In this document: piece after piece, positions 31,198 to 33,239 of the stretch
How the letters are laid out: every line of letters begins with the position of its first letter
Position numbering within the stretch: the first letter of the stretch is position 1
Origin: Secundilactobacillus hailunensis
GTDB taxonomy: Bacteria > Bacillota > Bacilli > Lactobacillales > Lactobacillaceae
DNA: 33,239 nucleotides
NCBI RefSeq assembly: GCF_005405185.1
Contig: NZ_BJDO01000026.1
Span: 1-33,239, forward strand
Reading direction: 5' to 3'
Made by a program: the position numbers and the translations under genes
The notes under the pieces: model-generated
Database searches by the model: none
What the model was told of the DNA's origin: nothing
Seen by the model: the letters and a program-made list of their open reading frames with translations, nothing else

Positions 31198-32214
31198 TCA
31201 TTCATCGCTACTCTTAGTTGCGTCCTCACCCGGATCAGGCACCGCTTGCGTAATCACATCAACAATCTGGAACTGCTGCTCTAAACGCTTTTCTATGCGT
31301 TCAGTCAGTTCGTACAAGTGCATCACATCCATATCAGCATCGACCATGATCAGCATTTCAACCACTAGCACATCGCCAATGTAACGACTACGAAATTCCC
31401 TCACTTGGTGAACCTCACCGAAATTCAAGACTGCCTTTTTGATACGATCCTCCAAATCCGGGTCAACATAATCGGCTAAGTTCAGTGTACTTTCTTGGAA
31501 GATCACTAGGCCTGACCAGAGAACGAACAAGCCAATAATGATACTGACCGTACTATCCAACCAAGGAATATCAAACAGGAAAACGGCCAGCACAGTCACC
31601 AAGGTTCCAAAACTAGTTGCCACATCCCCCATGCTATCTTTTGAAGCGGCCATTAAAACGGAACTCTTTAACCGTTTTCCGTTGTGCCAGTTCCACCACC
31701 AGACAACTGCCATCAGCACAGTCGCAATACCAGCCCCATAGGCCGAATAAATATTGGGATGATGACTGATTCCTGCGGTAAACAAGGCATATAAACTTTG
31801 GTAAATAATTTGGCCAGAGATGAAGATAATAATGAAGCTCGTAATCAGCGTAAAAATGGTTTCCATCCGAAAACGGGATAGCTGCATCCGGTCATCATTG
31901 CGCCCATTGAGCAATGGGATCCGCTTACCAACCAAAAAGTGATCATCGGAATCGGTGGCTGTGTGAAGGCCAACGATGAGAAAGAACGTTGACATGACCC
32001 CAGAGAGGTTATTCATCGCATCGGCGCGCAGAGCTTGAGAATGGCCAATCGATGCTAACCAATATTCAATGGCCGTGATTGCCAGATAGATACCAATATT
32101 GACCCAAAGTGATTTTAAAGCGTGTTGCAATCTCTTGATCTCAGCTGCTTCGATCTCTGACAAATGAGTATGTTCGCGTTTCAGATACTGCGCCAAATTA
32201 TTCACATTGCTCAC
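31198..32214 (-). CDS. Cation diffusion facilitator (CDF) metal exporter
   Basis: This 338-residue divalent metal/proton antiporter of the inner membrane has an N-terminal cytosolic part of about 35 residues, six predicted helices to about residue 240, and a C-terminal ZT-dimer-like domain (VREFRSRYIGDVLVVEMLIMVD). The transport site expected in helices 2 and 5 is formed by D65 and N69 in RADAMNNLSG and D193 and D197 in ASKDSMGD. There is no histidine at this site, unlike zinc-type CDFs. Oxygen/nitrogen-only quartets with an Asn occur in manganese exporters such as MntE, so manganese is possible, though the position of the Asn differs. A histidine-rich loop (ISHHPN) lies between helices. It has no clear operon partner. 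Confidence 0.87.
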   Translation of the reverse strand: MSNVNNLAQYLKREHTHLSEIEAAEIKRLQHALKSLWVNIGIYLAITAIEYWLASIGHSQALRADAMNNLSGVMSTFFLIVGLHTATDSDDHFLVGKRIPLLNGRNDDRMQLSRFRMETIFTLITSFIIIFISGQIIYQSLYALFTAGISHHPNIYSAYGAGIATVLMAVVWWWNWHNGKRLKSSVLMAASKDSMGDVATSFGTLVTVLAVFLFDIPWLDSTVSIIIGLFVLWSGLVIFQESTLNLADYVDPDLEDRIKKAVLNFGEVHQVREFRSRYIGDVLVVEMLIMVDADMDVMHLYELTERIEKRLEQQFQIVDVITQAVPDPGEDATKSSDE

Positions 32215-32292
32215 CTTCCCTGATAATTCACCCAGATTATAGCGCCAAATTAGGTAAACTAGTGTTGGAAAGTCTCCATTAGAAATTCAAAA

Positions 32293-32333
32293 GAGGGGCA
32301 CAAATGTTCCACATGAAACATTTGTGCTCTATT
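32293..32333. other. Hairpin with a parS-like palindrome at its tip
   Basis: GCACAAATGTT pairs with AACATTTGTGC around the loop CCACATGA, giving an 11-bp stem. The 16-mer TGTTCCACATGAAACA (32305-32320) in its centre equals the site inside the glycosyltransferase gene. No T-run follows on either side, so a normal terminator is unlikely. It lies in the 175-nt gap left of the broken acetyltransferase. Confidence 0.45.
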
Positions 32334-32350
32334 CAATATTTTAAGTAAAT

Positions 32351-32385
32351 AAAAACGTTAACAGCCAACAATGGTTGTTAACGTC
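32351..32385 (-). terminator. Terminator of the acetyltransferase pseudogene
   Basis: ACGTTAACA (32355-32363) pairs with TGTTAACGT (32376-32384), with an inner CCA/TGG pairing, followed on the minus strand by five T. Confidence 0.8.
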
Positions 32386-32389
32386 TTTA

Positions 32390-32953
32390 TTATTCCGTCT
32401 TCAATTGGCGAATGGGTTTAGCCGGTACCCCTGCCACTAACGTATTATCAGGAATATCCTTAGTGACAACGGCCCCTGCTGCAATCACAACATTATTGCC
32501 AATAGTCACACCAGGTAAAATAGTCACTGATCCACCTAGCCAGACATCATTACCAATTGTGACTGGACTGGCTTTAGCAAGGTACTGTCGACGACCAGTA
32601 GCTGTCATTGGATGGTTGACCGTATAAATACCGCAATTTGGACCAACCATGACGTTATTGCCAATGGTTACCGGTGCCATATCCAAGATAGTTAGATTAT
32701 AATTGCTTAAAAAATCGTGACCAACGTGGATATTTTCACCATAGTCGCAGTTAAAGCTAGCCTGAACGGAAAGTTTATCACCGTAGCTGCCAAGAATCTC
32801 TTACATTTTAGCCGTTTGTTTAACTGGCTCAGTTGCCGGAATGGCATTGAACTCCTGACACAACTTTGCGGTACGTGCTTTACGAGCAGCAACTTCCGCA
32901 TCAGAAAAGCAGTACCACTCTCCCGCATTAAGTTTATCTATTTCAGATGTCAT
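32390..32953 (-). pseudogene. maa: Maltose/galactoside O-acetyltransferase broken by one stop codon
   Basis: Read from the ATG at 32953, the frame runs 187 codons to 32390 and encodes a complete hexapeptide-repeat sugar O-acetyltransferase, except for a TAA at codon 51 (32801-32803). The N-terminal part (MTSEIDKLNAGEWY through EFNAIPATEP) is the typical Maa/LacA cap. After the stop come ILGSYGDKL, FNCDYGENIHVGHDFLSNYN and the left-handed beta helix with the catalytic histidine in YTVNHPM and the end GVPAKPIRQL. Length and frame are otherwise perfect, so the change is recent: probably a single C-to-T turning CAA into TAA, or a sequencing error. A short downstream frame from 32686 lacks a ribosome binding site and half of the enzyme. 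GGGAG precedes the ATG, and the promoter is of MerR type. Confidence 0.88.
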
Positions 32954-32974
32954 CTCACCGCTCCCTTCAGAAAC

Positions 32975-33005
32975 ACTTTAGCACTTAAAGTAGTGTTTAA
33001 GTCAA
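32975..33005 (-). promoter_or_regulatory. MerR-type promoter with 19-nt spacer and operator
   Basis: On the minus strand TTGACT (33000-33005) and TAAAGT (32975-32980) are 19 nt apart. The spacer region contains a perfect 7-6-7 inverted repeat, ACTTAAA (32983-32989) and TTTAAGT (32996-33002). Over-long spacers with a central dyad are the mark of MerR-family activators, which untwist the DNA. It would drive the acetyltransferase pseudogene. No merR gene lies in the window. Confidence 0.7.
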
Positions 33006-33047
33006 GTGAGATACTTAGGTCGATCAGTAAAAAAACAGTTACTGAAT

Positions 33048-33085
33048 CCACTTAAGTATTCAGCAGCTGGAACTTTTATAAGTGG
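33048..33085. repeat. Hairpin downstream of tnpA, possible IS200/IS605 right end
   Basis: CCACTTA (33048-33054) pairs with TAAGTGG (33079-33085), with an inner AGT/ACT pairing. IS200/IS605 elements end in subterminal imperfect hairpins that TnpA binds, and this one lies about 40 nt beyond the tnpA stop. The exact IS tip cannot be fixed. Another short hairpin lies at 33103-33118. Confidence 0.45.
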
Positions 33086-33125
33086 CGTCAGTTGAGAAAA
33101 CTCGGTATTTTAATGCCGATATGAA

Positions 33126-33239
33126 TCAACGTCTTGGACGTCCACCGTTGTATCGGTCTAATTGTGAGTCAACGTATTGAACTATTGTTTCTTTTGAAGC
33201 ATTACCAAGGGTACTCATAAAGAAGCTAGGAGACCATAA
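33126..33239 (-). CDS. tnpA: IS200/IS605-family Y1 transposase TnpA, C-terminal part
   Basis: The last 37 codons of a leftward gene enter from the right edge. They read LWSPSFFMSTLGN, then ASKETIVQYVDSQ and a basic tail ending RPRR. This is the final strand and helix of HUH-type Y1 transposases: W-SPS-F/Y-F-xxT/SxGN followed by the helix with the single catalytic tyrosine in the QYVxSQ context (22nd residue visible). The HUH motif itself lies outside the window, so whether the copy is intact cannot be said. TnpA cuts and joins single-stranded DNA. The element sits directly upstream of the MerR-type promoter of the broken acetyltransferase gene. Confidence 0.75.
   Translation of the reverse strand, partial: LWSPSFFMSTLGNASKETIVQYVDSQLDRYNGGRPRR

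Noticed and set aside
32390-32686. Separate 98-residue acetyltransferase gene
   Set aside because: It is the C-terminal half of the interrupted 187-codon frame; its TTG start has no ribosome binding site.

Overview
The window looks like a chromosomal stretch from a low-to-mid GC member of the Lactobacillaceae. The signs are strong AGGAGG-type ribosome binding sites, many short stem-loop terminators, CcpA-type cre operators, GPH and sugar-porter permeases, a ROK regulator of XylR type, and small GNAT/DUF operons typical of lactobacilli. Four parS-like 16-mers suggest, but do not prove, an origin-proximal position. No rRNA, tRNA or CRISPR array was found.

Left part (1-7.9 kb). A remnant of a phosphonate ABC permease (phnE) is followed by an intact gene fusing phosphonoacetaldehyde hydrolase to 2-aminoethylphosphonate transaminase (phnX-phnW), so both steps of 2-AEP breakdown sit in one polypeptide. 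Next are a sugar/H+ symporter behind several cre-like sites and a YbiT-type ABC-F ATPase with one fully degenerate ATP site. A leftward four-gene operon then carries two GNAT acetyltransferases, a DUF1801 protein and an unknown protein.

Defence island (7.95-14.6 kb). A leftward, tightly coupled four-gene operon encodes a Wadjet/MksBEFG-like SMC system: JetA kleisin, JetB KITE-like subunit, JetC SMC ATPase and JetD Toprim nuclease. Such complexes extrude and cleave circular plasmid DNA. JetD is compact, JetB is long, and JetA seems to start at a rare ATT codon.

Redox block (14.6-18.8 kb). An NmrA-SDR-NmrA operon is divergent from a TetR-family repressor that probably controls it. A further NAD(P)-binding protein is convergent with the TetR gene.

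Middle (18.9-25.4 kb). A pRiA4b ORF-3-like protein, a family 2 glycosyltransferase, a DyP-type peroxidase, a TetM-like translational GTPase and aspartate ammonia-lyase follow, each with its own terminator except the first pair.

Pentose/pentitol block (25.4-31.2 kb). A GPH permease, a ROK repressor, and a divergent sugar-alcohol SDR plus FGGY pentulose kinase form a likely uptake, oxidation and phosphorylation pathway. A perfect cre overlaps the permease promoter, and a perfect 10-bp inverted repeat follows the SDR promoter. The 245-nt gap between SDR and kinase holds an unusually structured RNA candidate.

Right end (31.2-33.2 kb). A CDF metal exporter is followed by a maltose-type acetyltransferase gene broken by a single in-frame TAA yet preceded by a MerR-type promoter, and then by the C-terminal end of an IS200/IS605 TnpA running off the window.
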